NCBI GenBank assembly: GCA_947579665.1
Contig: OX388352.1
Span: 72,578,113 to 72,642,112 of the forward strand
Length of the DNA stretch: 64,000 bases
Direction: 5' to 3'
Source of the DNA: Sympetrum striolatum
Taxonomy: Eukaryota > Arthropoda > Insecta > Odonata > Libellulidae
The stretch's first letter is position 1. Every line of letters begins with the position of its first letter. Both the position numbers and the translations under genes were made by a program. The notes beneath the pieces are model-generated. The model saw only the letters and a list, made by a program, of their open reading frames with translations. It ran no database searches and was not told the DNA's origin. Below, piece after piece: positions 12,453-25,662 of the stretch.

Positions 12453-13901
12453 TAATTGTAGTTTGATATTTTTAAAGAAGATAAGAATTACACATGAGAT
12501 TCAAGCCGATTAAAGGAAATACGAATTTAATTCTTTAATAATGCCACACTTTCTTCTACAGCATCAAAATCAATGACTAATAGCAAGTATTTATGAAAAT
12601 AATTATGCCACAGAAGTCTTAAAAAACATGCAAGGGGTAAAAAGGAAGACAAAACAGGTGCTCAATACCAGACTCATAGACTCGCTTTTGTCAAGATCCA
12701 CATCTGTTACGCAGGTTGATGCTTAGGAGGTAACTTTTTTTTGCTCAAGCTCTACCTTAAATTTGAATGCGTTAAGAATGTGAGTTGCAATGACTACGTA
12801 ATACCATAAATATATTTAAAACAAACAAAAATTCTACCCATCACATGATTGTGTTCAGAAAAATAGTGCCAGATTAAGGGGTTAATCTGTTTGAATTTCC
12901 AGAAGTGAAGCAGGAATTTAAACTGTGTAAGTGTTCTTCAGATATACATTCAAAATCTTAAATTTTAATTGAAATACATGTTTCGATGAAGGAAACCCCA
13001 CTTATCTGAATGATCACAACCTCTACTATTAATATACAACCAATTCAGACACATGATTACCAGGTTTATTTAGCATTAAGTGATATTTTTGGACAAAATT
13101 ATCAAGGGAACTCAAAGTACCTCTGCATCAAGCCATTTGGCTGATTGTCTGTTAGAACTGGCAGAATTGTGGCCACTTGGCAAAAAAATTCTCATTTCAT
13201 GGATTGTTGTAAGAACCCTAGGCAATTGCAATCCTATGTAGAAACAACAGCTATGATGAAAATTTCAGCTTTAATACTATTGTAGCATTCTCTAATGAAA
13301 AAGTGGTTTTAGATGGGCTGACGTATATATGCATCATTAAAACCCCCTTTTCACCTTTGAAATTGACTGTACCACAGATGCCTGATTATGCAGACTAAAT
13401 TAAATACAGAATTAATTATCATTTATTAGAGAGCAAACATTCTTTTAGTGTAAACATAATAAATTTTAAACTTTGAAAAAACTTTCAACATTATAAAAAA
13501 CATTTCAGCAGATTTGTTTTGTTTTTTTTTAAGTTAAGCATAAAATCAAAGGTGTGACTTAAAACCTGGGACCATGCCTAATAAGTTATCTAGAAAATGA
13601 AAGTAAGATTTGTCAATTGAGCGAATATAATCCCCAAACCAAGGCAATTAAACAATAACGCTTCTCTACAAATCGAGGTGATAATATGATAATTGTAAAA
13701 GCCATACCAACAAAATAAACATGGATTTCAAACAACAAATATTGGTGATCATATAAAATTCACTTTATGGCCCTAGAGATTGATGGATAATTGAATAAAA
13801 TATTGATATGAATGAATGAGTATGAAAGCAATAATACTCATATGATTCCTCAAACATGATGAAGTAAAATACACAACATGCTCGGAAACCATATTCTAGA
13901 G

Positions 13902-14148
13902 CAGGGGCTCCCAACCTATTAGCAACAGTGTACCACTTGAAAATTTTAAGAAATTTTGGCTTACCAACAGTCCAATATTTTTTAGAAACATATATTTAGT
14001 GTTGGAAAAGTTCCCAATGGTTTGTTTTATTTTAATTAAATTACTGAGAAAACTTCATATTTAATCATTAATGCACTTGTATTTGTTTTTTTTTAAGCTG
14101 TGTTGAAACGTTCCGCAGTGGCACACAAACCACCTGTTGGGAACCCTG
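13902..14148. mobile_element. hAT-type MITE with perfect 8-bp target duplication
   Basis: The left end begins CAGGGGCTCCCAAC and the right end, reverse-complemented, begins CAGGGTTCCCAAC. The element is flanked by identical TTCTAGAG octamers (13894-13901 and 14149-14156), the 8-bp duplication of hAT transposons. At 247 bp it encodes nothing and needs a transposase from elsewhere. Confidence 0.9.
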
Positions 14149-14934
14149 TTCTAGAGGATAAAAGAAATTATTATTCACAGATGACAGTGAGCAACACAAA
14201 AATTTTAGTTTTCAAAAGTTGAAGAAGATCCTAAAGACAAAGAAACTATATCTGAACTTCAAATTGGGAGTGCTTAGTTACAGTAATAAAGGACATTACA
14301 TGCAAAAGAGAGGATTGTGAAAAATTACATGAAAATGTAAACCTAAGTAATAAATTAGGTTGAATCAGAGGATTTATAAAGAACAATGATAAATTCAGAA
14401 GAGATAAGGTAGAATAGCTGGTCAAAAATTTACCTCAAGAAAGCTAAAAATGCAAAAGTTGTTCTTCAACACAAAGAGAACAGAATAATTAAAGAACAAC
14501 CGATACATTGGAAATAATTTCCATGATAAAGATGCAACTTCTGATTGTTAATTGCAATGTGAGCTGATGAATGGGATGTATGGTTGTTGCAAACTGCAAA
14601 CACAAGACCTATGAGAAACCAAGGTTTCATCATTTACTACTGTGTTAAACAAGAAATACAAAAAATAATAATAAAATAATCTTGTGAAGGAGAAAAACTT
14701 TTATTTCATAGTTCTGATTTATTGATTAATTAAAATCATTATAAAAACTTGTTATTATTAATATTTTTGAAATTATATAAACTAATTGTGCGACTTTTTG
14801 TTAATCAAACTTTGGTTAGAATGAGGAATTTAAAAAATACAATCCTAATAATTCCATATTAATGGTTTTTATAAGTGAAACCTTCCTTGAATTGCACACA
14901 CTACATGAAAAGGGACTCAACTGCATATGTGTGA

Positions 14935-15050
14935 ATGTATTTATAACAGCATGTGTATGAGTGTTTGTGTACACTCACACATACATACATTTCTATATGT
15001 ATGTACGTATGTATGCACACGCATGCATGCTTACACACACACACAGCCGC
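14935..15050. repeat. Degenerate TG/CA and CATA simple repeat
   Basis: Alternating tgtg, acac and catacata tracts run through this stretch. They create two overlapping open frames that are not genes. Confidence 0.7.
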
Positions 15051-15234
15051 ACATACCAGGAAGGTGGATGGCCCAACTGGTTGTTCTCACTTTGCTCCTC
15101 TCCCACTACTGATTCTAAGGAACTGAAAAATTATAATAATAAACAGGGCTTAATTTAAAAGCAATAAGATTGATGTTTTGATAAGAGAAAATGCCTTATT
15201 AATATTTTCCCATAACTTCATCATAAGCAGTTGG

Positions 15235-15415
15235 TCAAAGGGAGACCACGAACCGACATGAATTGAACCCCCTTACTTTATTCCGGAGGCTTCTTCAGCC
15301 ATCAAGCTACCCAGCGAGAACAATTTCTCAAGTCATTTTGAGAGCTTTGTCGGCAAGTGCTAGAGTGGTTTCGTCTGAATGAGTACATCGTCCATGGCCA
15401 CAACCTCATGGAAGA
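15235..15415 (-). repeat. tRNA-related SINE, copy 4 (minus)
   Basis: Reverse-complemented, the order is ccatgaggttgtggccatgg, gacgatgtac, cagacgaaacc, then a tRNA-like block with gggttcaattcatg. This is the same module order as the copies at 5.4, 9.05 and 59.0 kb, but inverted. Confidence 0.65.
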
Positions 15416-18400
15416 ATATCCCATTTCCTAATTAATTTGTGTTCTATTTCCTTTAAAAGGTTATAGGAACTAAATTTCTCTTTGATACTTCCAAAATAAA
15501 CAGAATATGATCTCAGACTTGAAAGAAAGAAATGTTCAATACCTAGCTTCTTTAAAAAAGGCAAATGTTGAAAAGTTTAAAAGTCAAACTTGAAATCAGC
15601 ATGATTTTACGTAGTAATCTGGCATGAATGCACAAAAAAAAGAACCATTTCTATGTCAGAGTACTAACTGTTTACCTACTCGTAGATGAGAGTAAACTAC
15701 ATTTAAATACTTAGGGAAATTTGTTTAGTATTTATTTATTGAATAATTTATTATTTTACTATTCCTGTAATAAAAATATTTTCTCCATAGGCTATTAATT
15801 TAGATATTCCAAAGTTTTAATTGCAAGTTGACATGAATTTTCTTAATGAGAATTATATAATTCTGATGCAAAACTCAGTAAGATAATATAAGCATTTCCT
15901 ATAAAAACTTGAAATGTTGAAAAAGTTCACTAATAGGAATTAAAATATATCTTACATACATTCTCTCTCTCTCTCGTTCATATTAATAACAGTATTAGCC
16001 ACAACAAGAATCAGTTGAACTTAAGAGTACTAATTCAATAGGAAATATTCTGCACAAAGTCAGTAAAAATAAATATTTACCATACAAAAGCCACACCATT
16101 TTTCAGAAAACGAAATATGAAGAAATTATATGACTCTTAAGATTGTATATTTAAAATCTAATTGTTTGATAATTTTAAGACCAAAAATCAACTAGTGATA
16201 CCATGGGGGGAAAACAATAATCGTGCATTATGATGGATTTGACATAATTGAGGGTACAATATAAATAAATAAAAAGATTCAAAATTTCAAAACTGCACAC
16301 AAAACTTCAAGCTAACAATAGCACTACCAAACAATGAAGCAAACTATTACACAAACAACCATGTAAAAATATTTTTCTGAAGTTATTCTAGAGAAATAAG
16401 CAACACTTATTTGAAACGTGTATATCCCAAAACGTAAAAATCCAAGTAACTGTCTTGTTTTCAACAGAAAAGGATTGAGGAGATTCAATCAACCTTATGT
16501 TGCTGAACTTAAAAATTAATTAGAATCATTTGAGAAGATAAAGCAATAAGTAAATGAGATTCAGGACTGCCCTCAAAATAGCCAAACAACTGTATCACAG
16601 AACAAAGATTAGAGAATACTGAGGACTTTAAATTTACTGATTAAATATAATAAATATCCATTTCATAGCGAAACAAAATTAACCAATTATAAATGCTGAA
16701 ATGCAAAACAGGAGAAGTTTTGAGTATGGAATACCATTCAAAATGAAATTGTTCTCTGAGAATTGTTTTACTTATTTGTAAAATTGGAGGTTATTGCATA
16801 GTTTATACATAATTAGAAAAACTAAATACCCCTAACGAATAACTAGTACCATCGAATATTATTTACAAAACTTATAGTATGAATACCTGGGAACTAATTA
16901 GATTTACATTCTTGATGCTGAGAGAGGAATATGGTAAAAAAAGAGTATTTACACCAAAATCTGTTTAATCTAACAATTAAGCTTCCCTAATAGACTGCCG
17001 GAAAAAACTACCAGAATTAACAATACGTTCTAGCAATTACTTCCTTGTAACAGGTTAATCATTGCCTCTCTGAGATCGCAATAGATGTTTACAAAAACTG
17101 CTGCATAATTTGGTTTCCTAAAAGTTCTGAACTAATGACTTTTTGAAAGTCTTTCAGCTTATATTTTTCTTTAGCCCAACCAACTCATCACTTTTCCATC
17201 ACACTATAATCTTATTTTTCTGCCAATGAATATTTTACAGTATGGTTTAGGAGCATGACTTGAAACATAAATAACGCTTCATCAAATTTACATTTACCAT
17301 TCTGCTATTATGAAGTAATACATTAAAAAACTATTAAAACGTTTCCAACTTGTCATCCTGCACCCACATTATCTCAGAGAAAAAAATACCACTGCAGATT
17401 TTGTTCAACAACTAAAAATTAAGTTGATTGCTCAAATCATTTTAGTTTAGTTAAATTTCATTTTTCATAAGTTTTCTTGGAGGTAAAACTCATAAAATAA
17501 AGAGGCCAGTGGTCCAGTAGGAAGTATGTTATACATCACATGCCTAGCAGCTGATTTTTTTAATGGGTACTAGTGTGCTGGAGACAAAAAAAGTATAAAT
17601 GTTCTCATATACAGTACTTTTGATAAAAAGGTTAGTCTTTCGAATATCAGAGAAAAAATCAAATTCACTGTATCTGCCAATGACTTGTGTAAATACGTCA
17701 TTATGAGAAGAGAATAGTTTTACTTTTTCAAATGGGTTATTAAAATAAATAATAAAAAATTTAAGACAAGTTTCAGCAATTGATTCACCATCCTATTTGT
17801 ATAGTGCAGAATGTTCAGTACAAAATCCAAAGAATGGCTGAATTCCAGCAAGTGCTTAATGAAATGAGAATGGGAGGACTTATTCAAAAAATAACTATTA
17901 TGTTCGCTGGCTCTAATAGCGAAATTTCTCCAAGTTTGCCCAAAATAAACAACAACACAGTCTTCATATTTGAGTTCATAGATTCAAAATTTTTTCATAG
18001 GATGATAATTGTATTTACTATTACTTTTTGTAAATTAAAATGTGATTTGAAGGAAGATCCTTTCCTAAGACAGGAGGTTGCTGATTTTATCTAGAAGGTT
18101 GTTCAGAAAAGTTAATTTCACCCATTTAGGTTCAATGTCTTCACAGTTTAGTTCCCCAAATAATTGATAAATGGACAGAGATCCTCATCTGACAATTACA
18201 CTTTGTATAATTCCAATATTAGCACTAAATGCTTCTGATATGTAACTGATAGTTGAAACTGAATGAAGTACTACAATAAAAGAGTAAATTTTAAATATGA
18301 ATAATAATAAAATACCTCCCTTGCGGCAGCCGATATGGAAATGTTCAGTATAAGATACAATACTTTTTCCTAAAAGCTTATTCTTAACTTGTAATGTTTG

Positions 18401-19016
18401 ACTACATATTAAAATTGAAATGTTAACTTTACAACAATCAACTTTAAGAAAGTACATCATTTTACAGCAGTATTTTTAAAACCCATGCTTCAATTTAGTT
18501 CTATCTGAGAGCAGATTTCTAGAATACCTCCATGAAAAGATTGAGAATACGCTTACAAAAGAATTCTTTGCAAAGTATAGGTAAGGTTTAAACCTTTACA
18601 ATAAATATAAGCAAAATTAAAACCCTTGATCCAGATATATTTGCAGAAAATATTATGATTTACAAAAAGAAATGCAAATAGAGGAAAAAACATACATTGT
18701 GAAGCAGTTATAGGAATAAATAAATGGAGAACAAATTTTATCAACTGGTGAACAATTATCCAATGATTAGTTCTATAATGGTGTGATTTATCTGCAGGAT
18801 GTAAATGAGTGCAGAGTTAATGTGTTCATTATATCAAAGTTATTTGAATTAGTAAATGCATATAAAAGTTAACTGAGGTAAAACATTCCAGGTTAATAGT
18901 TAAAATGCAAACACATGAAGACCTTTCCACTTTTGCGACTGCATAATTTTACAGAACATTCAATGTTAACAAGGAAAACACATTAGTGGCAATACCGAAA
19001 AATCAAATGTTCATAC
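15416..19016. other. Intron-like AT-rich stretch without recognisable genes
   Basis: I find only simple repeats such as a CT run at 15963-15975. The 104-codon open frame at 17780-18094 has no domain, no splice context and the same AT bias as its surroundings, so I do not call it. Confidence 0.35.
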
Positions 19017-19061
19017 CAGCTTTGACATGGGTCCACTGAGGCCATCGCTGCAATCCAATGG
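19017..19061 (-). CDS. Probable second coding exon (45 nt)
   Basis: On the minus strand this 45-nt block sits between an acceptor (gctatttcag) and a donor (gtatga). It keeps phase 0 with the first exon at 21478-21573 and adds 15 residues, P-L-D-C-S-D-G-L-S-G-P-M-S-K-L. Its base composition is distinctly richer in G+C than the flanks. No domain can be recognised at this length. A short exon with good sites and conserved phase is plausible but could occur by chance. Confidence 0.5.
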
Positions 19062-21477
19062 CTGAAATAGCAAGAATTCATTTAATGCTCAAATAATCTT
19101 CTCAACGAGCATTTACCTAGAATTTTCATTAAAAAAGTCACTTGTCACTGAAACTCTACAGAAAGCAAAAACTATACTTAATATAAGGGATAAAGGTTTT
19201 GAAGTGAGACATAAATTAGAGATCTTATGAGAAATAAATTTTGAAAAGGATATATTTTGCTTGAAATAACAGTATTCAAAAGTTAAACTAAAACAGCTTT
19301 TCATGATAAAAATCCATGACCTTAAATTATTTTTAACATAATGAACACAAAATCATAAAGGTTTTCATAAATCATTATGAATAATTCTAAAATTGAATGA
19401 ATGTGTTTAATATTCATCTAAGTTTAGGAACTTTTGTCCATTGACTATTTAAGAGGGTAAATTTTAGATGAAATTAATGAATCAGCAAATAATATTACAA
19501 ATAAAGTATTTTTTTCATACACCCAATAAATATAAATGTTAAAATAGGATAAAGCTAGTCCGCCTTAGTAATATGATTTATCATAATAATTCTCAACCAA
19601 CCTTAAAATGAATAGTATTTTTTCTGTTCTAAAAACCAGCAGTGGAACTGATTTTTTAAATAACTTGCAAGTCCAGCAACATTACGATATATTGGCAAGA
19701 TGTAGGTTGCACAACATAAATCACAAATTCTTAAGCTATTCACTTACTATTAAAAATTTTCAGGAGAACTATAGATCAGGAGGTGAAGCTTTGTTACCAC
19801 CAATAATATTTCCAGGAACTCAATAGGCAAGATCATAGTGTTAAACTGACAAATTAGGAATGGTGTCTTATGAATGGGTCAGCCAGGAGATGAATAAGCT
19901 TTTACAGACATTTACCGGCTTCATATGTAACACACACTTTTCAAAGACTTCTATAAATCATTAGATATGATTAGTAAGTAGATTAATACTTTTAAGATTA
20001 GGATAGCTACCACAATTCGCCATGAGAGATTATGAAAATTAGCACCATCAAATTAATGAATGAATAGCTGTAAACAATTAAGAACGAACCTCAATTTCCC
20101 TTTTTCAAAAAATATATATTTCATGATTCTTTTCTCTTCCTCCACACACAAAATAAGCCTAAGCTAGAAAACTTTTACTAATGCCATAATAAATAATTGT
20201 ACCTAATAGGGTGCAATTAAAAGCTACACACTTCAACTCAATAATAACAACTACCAATTTGGCAATAAGACAGGCATAATGAAAATAAATAGATGAAGTT
20301 ATAACAAAAATATAGCTATCGCCGGTTATCATACAATTACATCTTGTATAAAAACAAATAATTAAAAGCGGCGTTACCATGACATTTCAATCAACTATGT
20401 GCTATAACTAGCAACTGAGTGCTATAACTAACATGAGCTATGACAAACACCCATGTTACTTTACAATAAAAAGATGAAATTGTAATATTCCAAATGAGAG
20501 TGATGATGTCAAGGAAAAACTTCAATGTGGTGCCTGAGTTCCCGAAATAATCACTCATTACCGAGTGAAACTAGTGTAGCAATAAACCCCACACATTAAA
20601 TTTGTTAATGACAAATACGAATATGCAATAATCGAGAAAAATTATATTTAAAAATGACTGATAATACTTCACAAACACAAGCTTTATGATCTCAAAATGG
20701 CAAATTATACGATCGCTATTACAAATTAGACAATTTGCGAATTACTAAAAATTATTATTTTCACAAAATTGACATCGTGTAATACCTAAGTTGATAGGTA
20801 ATCAGATTACGCTTAAGGTTTCATTACCACAACTTTTTCAAATAGAAAGACATGGAATTTCCAACTCAAAGATTAAGAATCTTAATATATGAATATGAAG
20901 AAGCTAACAGTTCAGTTTTAAAGGACTAAAAAGTAAATTAAACTGCAAAACGTAGTAGTAGGAGTTTTTGTGGGATCATCAAGTATTAGAACAACTTTTA
21001 GATAGAGGCAACATTCAAAAAGTAATACGTAAAATAAAATTAAGCTTATGTTATCTTTGTATATTAGTAAAGAAAATGAGAGTAGGACTTTTAAATGTAT
21101 CCTACGACTGAAACAATTGAAGCTCAGTTGTCGTTTCGTCTAATATCATAACCTCGTTCTAAATTGATGTGAACATGAATGTTACAAGGAGAAAATTTTG
21201 ATTTATCATTTCCTCATTACTTGAAATTAAATTCATGAAAAATTTCCGTGGATATTATAAAAAATTCGCAGAGAATGAAGCAAGCATATGTGAAATAAAG
21301 AGGGACCTGCAGCATAAACGTAAGGTTTTCAAAGTATAAAATAACCATAACAGAAGCTGAAAAAGACTAATCCATAAGCAACGGTGCCTATAAAATCGAA
21401 TTTCGGAATAAATATGATGCGTTGAACAATATTGAAGACTTTTCCGAGTTAACAGTCTACCTATTAACTAAACTTAC
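19062..21477. other. Presumed first intron of the minus-strand gene
   Basis: AT-rich, with no coding signal. A near-duplicate gtgctataacta word occurs at about 20399 and 20419. Short frames at 19113-19304, 19608-19826 and 20159-20380 look random. Confidence 0.35.
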
Positions 21478-21573
21478 CTTTCCTCCAGATCCTGGGTCAG
21501 TCACCGGGCTGTCCGAAACTGTTGCAGGTGAAGGCTTCGAAACAATGGGAACATCACTTACGGATTCAGCCAT
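21478..21573 (-). CDS. First coding exon of an unrecognised minus-strand gene
   Basis: On the minus strand an ATG at 21573 opens 32 codons that end exactly at a consensus donor (AAG|gtaagt, intron starting at 21477). The peptide starts MAESVSDVPIVSKPSP and is rich in Ser, Pro, Thr, Val and Asp, as in the disordered N-terminus of a cytosolic or nuclear protein. There is no signal peptide. The exon is less AT-rich than its intron, and the region just upstream is comparatively CpG-containing, as expected near a promoter. The following exon is probably 19017-19061. I do not recognise the protein. Confidence 0.6.
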
Positions 21574-21589
21574 TGTAGTTACATGAATA

Positions 21590-21760
21590 ACCTACTAATA
21601 TCTTCGCCAACGACACCTTGCACCGGACGTAAGCTGGCTGGCTGTAAACACCTAGCACGGCTCGGACGTAGGGAGTGGCAATTTTCACAGCATCCCAGCA
21701 CCGATGACGTACTATGTAGTACGTCATAGTCACGCTGAATTCAGGAATTGCCATGGTGCT
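21590..21760 (-). promoter_or_regulatory. Probable promoter / 5' UTR region of the minus-strand gene
   Basis: This stretch directly upstream of the ATG at 21573 is CpG-containing in an otherwise AT-rich background (gccggacg, ctcggacgta, gcaccgatgacg). It includes a 24-bp palindrome at 21704-21727 whose half is ATGACGTACTA, containing the CRE/bZIP-like half-site TGACGT. No clear TATA box is visible, and the start of transcription cannot be placed. Confidence 0.35.
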
Positions 21761-22816
21761 GTAAGATCGTTATCTTCATTAAATAGCTAATGAGAAGAAA
21801 TAAAGAATCATGGTTTACTAATCCAAATGCTTTCATTGTCATGAAGCTTTAAAGTAAGTGCTGCAAAGTAGCAGACGGCTTCTAAACCCATGACACCCAT
21901 GCTTACCGCTCATTGTTTCGGGGAAAATGAGGACGTCGATCGTACCATCTATCTATATCATACATCATAACTAAGATTTAAAAGAGAATAATTGTAGCCT
22001 AGATGGGTGCATTCTTTACCGCTGCATTCTTCACCAGTCTTCTTACCTCTTGTCTCCTACATCCGGAAAATTATAATTTCCTATCAATTTGCTTACCTAC
22101 CTAATTATTTATCATCACCGATAAATGAATAAAATCTCGCAATATTGTCTGCCTATTGTTATCGTAGCTGATGATTGTATATCAAGTTTTTCCATTCCCA
22201 TGGATCCAGCGACATTTTTCAATATCTGTCATATTTTAAGATTTACTCCTCTGGCGGGAAAATTAATTATTCTTACAAGGGGAGGACACGGTTGCTGCAA
22301 CTCACAATCAGACATGGTTGAAATTTGGCAGAGAGATGGTTCTGAATGCAAAATTCACGAATAATTCCCTATTTCGGTTAGCATATCAACGATTTATCCG
22401 GAAAACCGCCATTTATTCAGCGTACTTGTTTTCTATCCGATAGTGACGTGACGATAATCAAAGCTTATTTTGTTAGTTATTCAACTCGTCCACTTATTTC
22501 TGTATTTAATTTTCATTTTTTTCTTTAAAAATTTTCACGTAAAGCAATTTAATATCTTTTCACTCACGTTTCATGCACATTAAAAATATTTTTATTATTT
22601 ACATTTTATATCCGGTATCTGGCAGTGATTCCGCCGCAGAAGGTTTAAATAATTACGATTGGTTTATATGCGATTAGCACCCTTTATACTATTATGCTAC
22701 ATCTAATAGGAAACATCCAATAGAAAATAATAAAGACGGAAATGAAATTTATAGGTGTTATATGCACAAATTTTGAAAATTTGAATTCTTTGAGTTTCAC
22801 AGTAACAAATGCAGGG
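21761..22816. other. Intergenic DNA between the left gene and a piggyBac-like element
   Basis: No gene, RNA or intact repeat is recognised. The open frame at 22125-22364 has no motif. Confidence 0.35.
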
Positions 22817-22821
22817 TTTAA

Positions 22822-23672
22822 CGCTAGGAGGACGGGAGTTTCGCAGCCCTGTTTCATAAAGATAGTATCCCTGAAATTAATTTTAATTGTTCAAGAAAGT
22901 TAACTGAATTTAAATTTGAGATATAAGTTTGATATTTATCTGAGAAAATAATTGGAAGAAGATTTTATAATGATAAAAACTTATATGTTGGTAACCCTGC
23001 TGAAAGTGGTTTTATGTATTTGTAAATGTTATAAAACGATTTTGCGTGGACGAAAACCCCAGGTTGGAATTTTTCACGACATAATTCGAAAAATTCTTCC
23101 GCTATCGTATTCGCTGCAGGTTTTTCCCGAGGCGCGAACGAGTGGTTTTATATGCTTTCCGTCAGATGGCATAGCAATCTTGACGTAACGTGACTGACCC
23201 TTATCAACAATTTGGACCTTCCACCACTTATTCCGAAAATATGAGTTTCATTGGTCTAGTTTGAGTAAGAAAAATATTGCAGAATATAAAACTCTACAGA
23301 TTTAGGACATCGGTCCGCGTTTTGTTTAATAAATTAATATTTAAACAAATTATGAGGTAAAACATCTTATCCGCACTTGCACAAAAGTCACATTATGAAT
23401 TTCCGCAAAATATACGTCTTTGCGACTTAAAAAAGTATTTAATTACGAATTTTAAAAGTAGGCGGACAAAATGACCGCCGCCGTCCTTCTAGGTATAACT
23501 TTGTGTAAAATCTAACTCATACGTATTAACAAAATTTTCATTATTTCGTATTAAATTTGGGATCGATTTGAACAAAGTCAAAGAGTTTCAAAAAATTCAA
23601 AAATGTTTAGTTCGAAATTTTTGAAGTTAAACTCTGAAAACGGTCAAAATGACCGCCGCCGTCCTTCTAGTG
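22822..23672. mobile_element. piggyBac-like non-autonomous element flanked by TTAA
   Basis: TTAA at 22818-22821 is followed by CGCTAGGAGGACGG. At the other end CCGTCCTTCTAGTG is followed by TTAA at 23673-23676, giving 14-bp inverted ends with two mismatches. TTAA duplication is diagnostic of piggyBac-superfamily insertion. The right-end sequence (gaccgccgccgtccttctag) occurs a second time internally at about 23474-23493, suggesting a partial duplication or an older nested end. No transposase is encoded. Confidence 0.7.
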
Positions 23673-23879
23673 TTAAAGTAATTTAAAAAGTTAACTGGTG
23701 AAAAGTAAATAAATACATGGTTTTCACGCAAATTAGAGTTATAATCGAATTGTAAAACAAACGTCGACTATACAAACCTTCCGTGGCGGGATCTTGGTCA
23801 GATACCGAATATATAACGTAATTAATAAACAATAGAACAAAGGTATTCATTCGCCTGGCGTAAAAACTAGAAGAAAAAA

Positions 23880-23960
23880 TACAAAAAAGACGACTAACGG
23901 GGATCGAACCTAGGAGCCTTCCCGCCAAAGTTAAGTATCTGACCAGGTAGGCTAAAAGTT
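23880..23960 (-). repeat. tRNA-like SINE head
   Basis: Reverse-complemented, the segment reads ttagcctacctggtcagata (A-box-like) and ctcctaggttcgatccccg (B-box with a complete GGTTCGATCCC). Spacing is tRNA-like but the flanking stems do not close by eye. It is most likely a tRNA-derived SINE head. Confidence 0.5.
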
Positions 23961-24039
23961 ACGTCACTACGATTAAATGCATTATCCGGATAAACTGTAT
24001 ATTTGCTAATCCCAAAAGGGGAGTGTATCCCTCTGCCAA

Positions 24040-24240
24040 ATTTCAACCAGATTTTTTTTGTGGGAAATGGATTCCAACGAAACTTTCAGGATTCATTCTC
24101 TAATTAAAAATAATGGACACGCGTCTGACCGTTCAACTCAATTGGACTTTTTTATGAAAAATTAGCAACAGAAAATCGGAGTTAGACAACCCCTCCATAT
24201 ACATGTATTACCATGCAGATCTCACATTTGTCCGGGATTT
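24040..24240 (+). repeat. Dispersed repeat R1, third copy (partial)
   Basis: This stretch shares ordered words with 26120-26260 plus and 29320-29480 minus: gaaactttcagg, gaccgttcaa, tcggagtt, then ggcaac/gacaac-ccc and a catata-cgtg-like block. It contains no gene. Confidence 0.6.
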
Positions 24241-25662
24241 TTGATGACACTTTTTGTGGTGATGCAGGAAGTGGAGTAATGAAAAAGTGTAATGTCGTTC
24301 GTGTAAATGGGTCTTAGATTCATTGCAATAATTAATTGAATATTGATAATCGGATTGTACACAACCCCATATTACACACCCACGCTATCCCAAATCTGTA
24401 GGAAATAAGCCACTGTTTGTGAGTTATTATCTAAACTTATTTTCATTTTCTCTTGTTGTATTTGTCCTTGTCACTCACTAGTAGATTTAACGGCAAATTT
24501 TTCCATTCTTGCACCCGATATCCGATCGAAGAATCTTATTTCAACCAAATGAACTTCGATGGCGGAGAACCTCACGAAAAGGATGATGAATAATGGTTCG
24601 CAACATAGCTTTCTGCAATGCTTCGGTACTCGTTGGTACTAATTAAATTTTTATCTTAATAGGTGTACTTCAGGGCATTTAAACTATTTTTTTTTTGCTT
24701 TCCAGAAAACAATTATTTTCTTAAATTATTTAAGTCTCAATTTTTCCATACTTCACGAAACTAGTTTTCAAGCAATTTTCCACAAATAAAGCTATGCATC
24801 TCACATCTGATAATAATTGATGTAACAGTACAACCAAACTTTTCATCATAATATCTAAATTTAGGTGGTAAATGTTTTCTACAAGATTAGCATTTAAAAT
24901 TAATTTATACAATAGTGTAGGCAGCAAAATTTAAGAAAAGGAAAGGCGTTACATTCATTATTTTTGTTTACATCTAATTACTTTACTTCAATCTCCCACA
25001 TCCCTAATTCTCGACCAATATTCAGGCGGCAAGCATTTAAGATATCCAATATAAAGCTCTGCCTAACTTATTCCTCAGACATTTCTACAATATACTCTCA
25101 TTGTTCACTCATCCTCGTTACAAAAGAAATAAGAGTCACGCGTAAATAATAAAATAAGAATCGATGTATGTATTTTTTCTTCCGAGAGAAATGTTTGTTC
25201 AGTTACCTTTTCATCGATTTATAAATTGTGAAAAAAAACGAGTACTAAGCTACGGCTGAGACTTGAATGTATCTTAATATAGATAAAAGTAAACCTTCCA
25301 CCTTCTAGTTATTAAAGAACTTCGTTGCCACCAGGTGTCGAAGCATATTTTGAAAAACAACTGTCCTTAAGTTTAACACTACGTCCTTATTCCTATTCTT
25401 CTTAACATAATTCGAGATAAATTCCTCCATTTCGATGGGAAATGCATTAGGAACTATTAGAGTGAGCTACTATACATTTCTCACGAAAAAATCGATGAAA
25501 GTTAGAATCTTCTAGATAGGCCAGTCCTTGATCGAGTTCCTAGCTGCATAACCTTATCGTGCAAAGTCACTTTTCGTTTTTGCAATCCTTAAATTTTCGG
25601 GGAAAACAAGACTCGCGATGTCCCTATAAATACGGAATAAAGTTATGGTAATGTATTATAAA

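Noticed and set aside
14927..15158. Two overlapping frames with Cys/Tyr/His/Thr runs
   Set aside because: They arise from TG/CA and CATA simple repeats.
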